Positions 63,084 through 64,000 of a stretch of 64,000 nucleotides of DNA are shown here, one piece after another; position 1 is the stretch's first letter, and every line of letters starts with the position of its first letter. The notes under the pieces are model-generated. The model saw only the letters and a program-made list of their open reading frames with translations. It was not told where the DNA came from and ran no database searches. The DNA is from Symbiodinium natans. Taxonomy: Eukaryota; Sar; Dinophyceae; Suessiales; Symbiodiniaceae. The stretch spans positions 1-64,000 of the forward strand of contig CAJNDS010000602.1 in assembly GCA_905221605.1 (NCBI GenBank). The letters run 5' to 3'. Both the position numbers and the translations under genes were made by a program.

Positions 63084-63529
63084 GTTGCAGCCGCAACCAG
63101 CAGCAACAAGGACAACAATTCACAGGCTGCGAACACACAGACCACCTCCACAAGAGATTCTACTTCAGCTCAACACGACAGCTGTCGTTGCAGGCGTGCT
63201 GTCTGTGGACAAAAATGGAGCAGCAATTCCCTAAATTGGGGGGCCCGAAAACAGGGCCCCAAAAAGCTTCCAAAATTGGACCTACTTGTTGGCAGAAAGA
63301 GAGGAGGTCTTCATTGTTTTACATGCTTGGGTCCCAAATTATGACCCCAAAATGGGCCCAAAATTGGGACCCCAAAAATGGGTTCAAAACTGCTCCTGCA
63401 ACCACAGCTGCAAATTCCATCACAAAAGCACACACACACACAGAGACACACATTTGCAGGACAGAAGAACAAGAATTGCAAAGCTGGTCCGGCAAAAAAT
63501 TTTTGCAGATCTCAAGTTAAAAACCCACT
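63084..63529 (+). repeat. 446-bp satellite unit, single copy
   Basis: One satellite unit between spacer copies 2 and 3; copies 1 and 2 are instead separated by seven units. Confidence 0.93.
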
Positions 63530-64000
63530 TTGGGGGGCCAGACGTGCGTTGCCAGAAATTCATGGTTGCAGGCACCCCCAATTCTGGTCCCCAAACTTGC
63601 TCCATTTCGTACTTTTGGAGACTGCATTGAGAGAACCAACACACACGACACAGAGACACACGATACAGGACAACCGACGACCGCAAGGACCGACGGACTC
63701 ACAAAGAAACATGCCAAATCACCAATCGAGTTGAACTAAAGGAAAGCCAAAATGCCAAAAACCATTCAATGGACCCAAGACCGACTGAGGATCAAGACCG
63801 ATTCAACTCAAATGACAAGAAACAAACCAGGGGACCCAATCGACCAGAAGCTGAGGGACCACCACAACTCACAACAAGGGAAAAGGACAGACTGAGATCA
63901 AAGGACTGAATCCAAAGCACAACAACTTCGAATCTGTTTGGAACAGATCCGACCAGCAACATCTAAGGAACATGGACACAAACATGAAACAGACAACAAA
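63530..64000 (+). repeat. 1745-bp spacer, copy 3 (cut by window end)
   Basis: First 471 bases of the spacer; one visible difference from copy 2 (A for G near 63745). The array continues beyond the window. Confidence 0.93.

Overview
The window reads as nuclear DNA of a eukaryote, most likely a dinoflagellate (Symbiodiniaceae-like). The evidence is indirect: retroelement proteins of kinds I associate with dinoflagellate genomes, degenerate TTTAGGG-type telomeric blocks, tandem gene copies and very large amounts of nested repeat. The first 11.25 kb is different: small AT-rich, intron-less, zinc-finger-type genes with stem-loops at their stop codons. It looks like a giant-virus (Nucleocytoviricota-like) segment, either inserted or joined by assembly. 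No rRNA, CRISPR array or convincing tRNA was seen.

Region by region. 1-9789 is a huge palindrome: 4.33-kb arms (at least, since the window cuts the left one) around a 1.1-kb loop. It is built from GC-rich minisatellite arrays and hairpin-rich ~595-bp repeats. 9695-11250 holds three compact virus-like genes. 11330-18226 is repeat-rich DNA with few recognisable genes and one broken ubiquitin-tail-like ORF. 18227-28476 is a complete tyrosine-recombinase (DIRS-type) retrotransposon on the minus strand with split direct repeats A1...B1A2...B2. It carries a coiled-coil ORF, an ADP-ribosyltransferase-like ORF, a tyrosine recombinase, a Gag-like protein, a C5-methyltransferase-like protein and RT-RNase H. 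28477-30696 includes a 45-bp minisatellite. 30697-36108 is a 5'-truncated Ty1/copia Pol with a ~650-residue C-terminal extension (membrane segment, long coiled coil, Trp-rich tail). 36109-46026 is a four-unit 2.5-kb tandem array, each unit with an intact 305-codon ORF. 46241-54830 is a second copia element with Gag-protease, an extra zinc-finger ORF and a Pol ending in a methyltransferase-like domain. 56027-64000 is a higher-order repeat of 446-bp units and 1745-bp spacers.

How parts work together. In the DIRS-type element the RT-RNase H copies element RNA and the tyrosine recombinase should insert a circular form; the B1A2 junction is the sequence such a circle would carry. The Gag-like frame runs into the methyltransferase frame across one TGA, and that runs into RT across a -1 frame overlap, so one recoded polyprotein is plausible. 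The two copia elements follow the usual Gag-protease-integrase-RT-RNase H plan with unusual additions. Two unrelated retroelement classes here carry methyltransferase-like domains.
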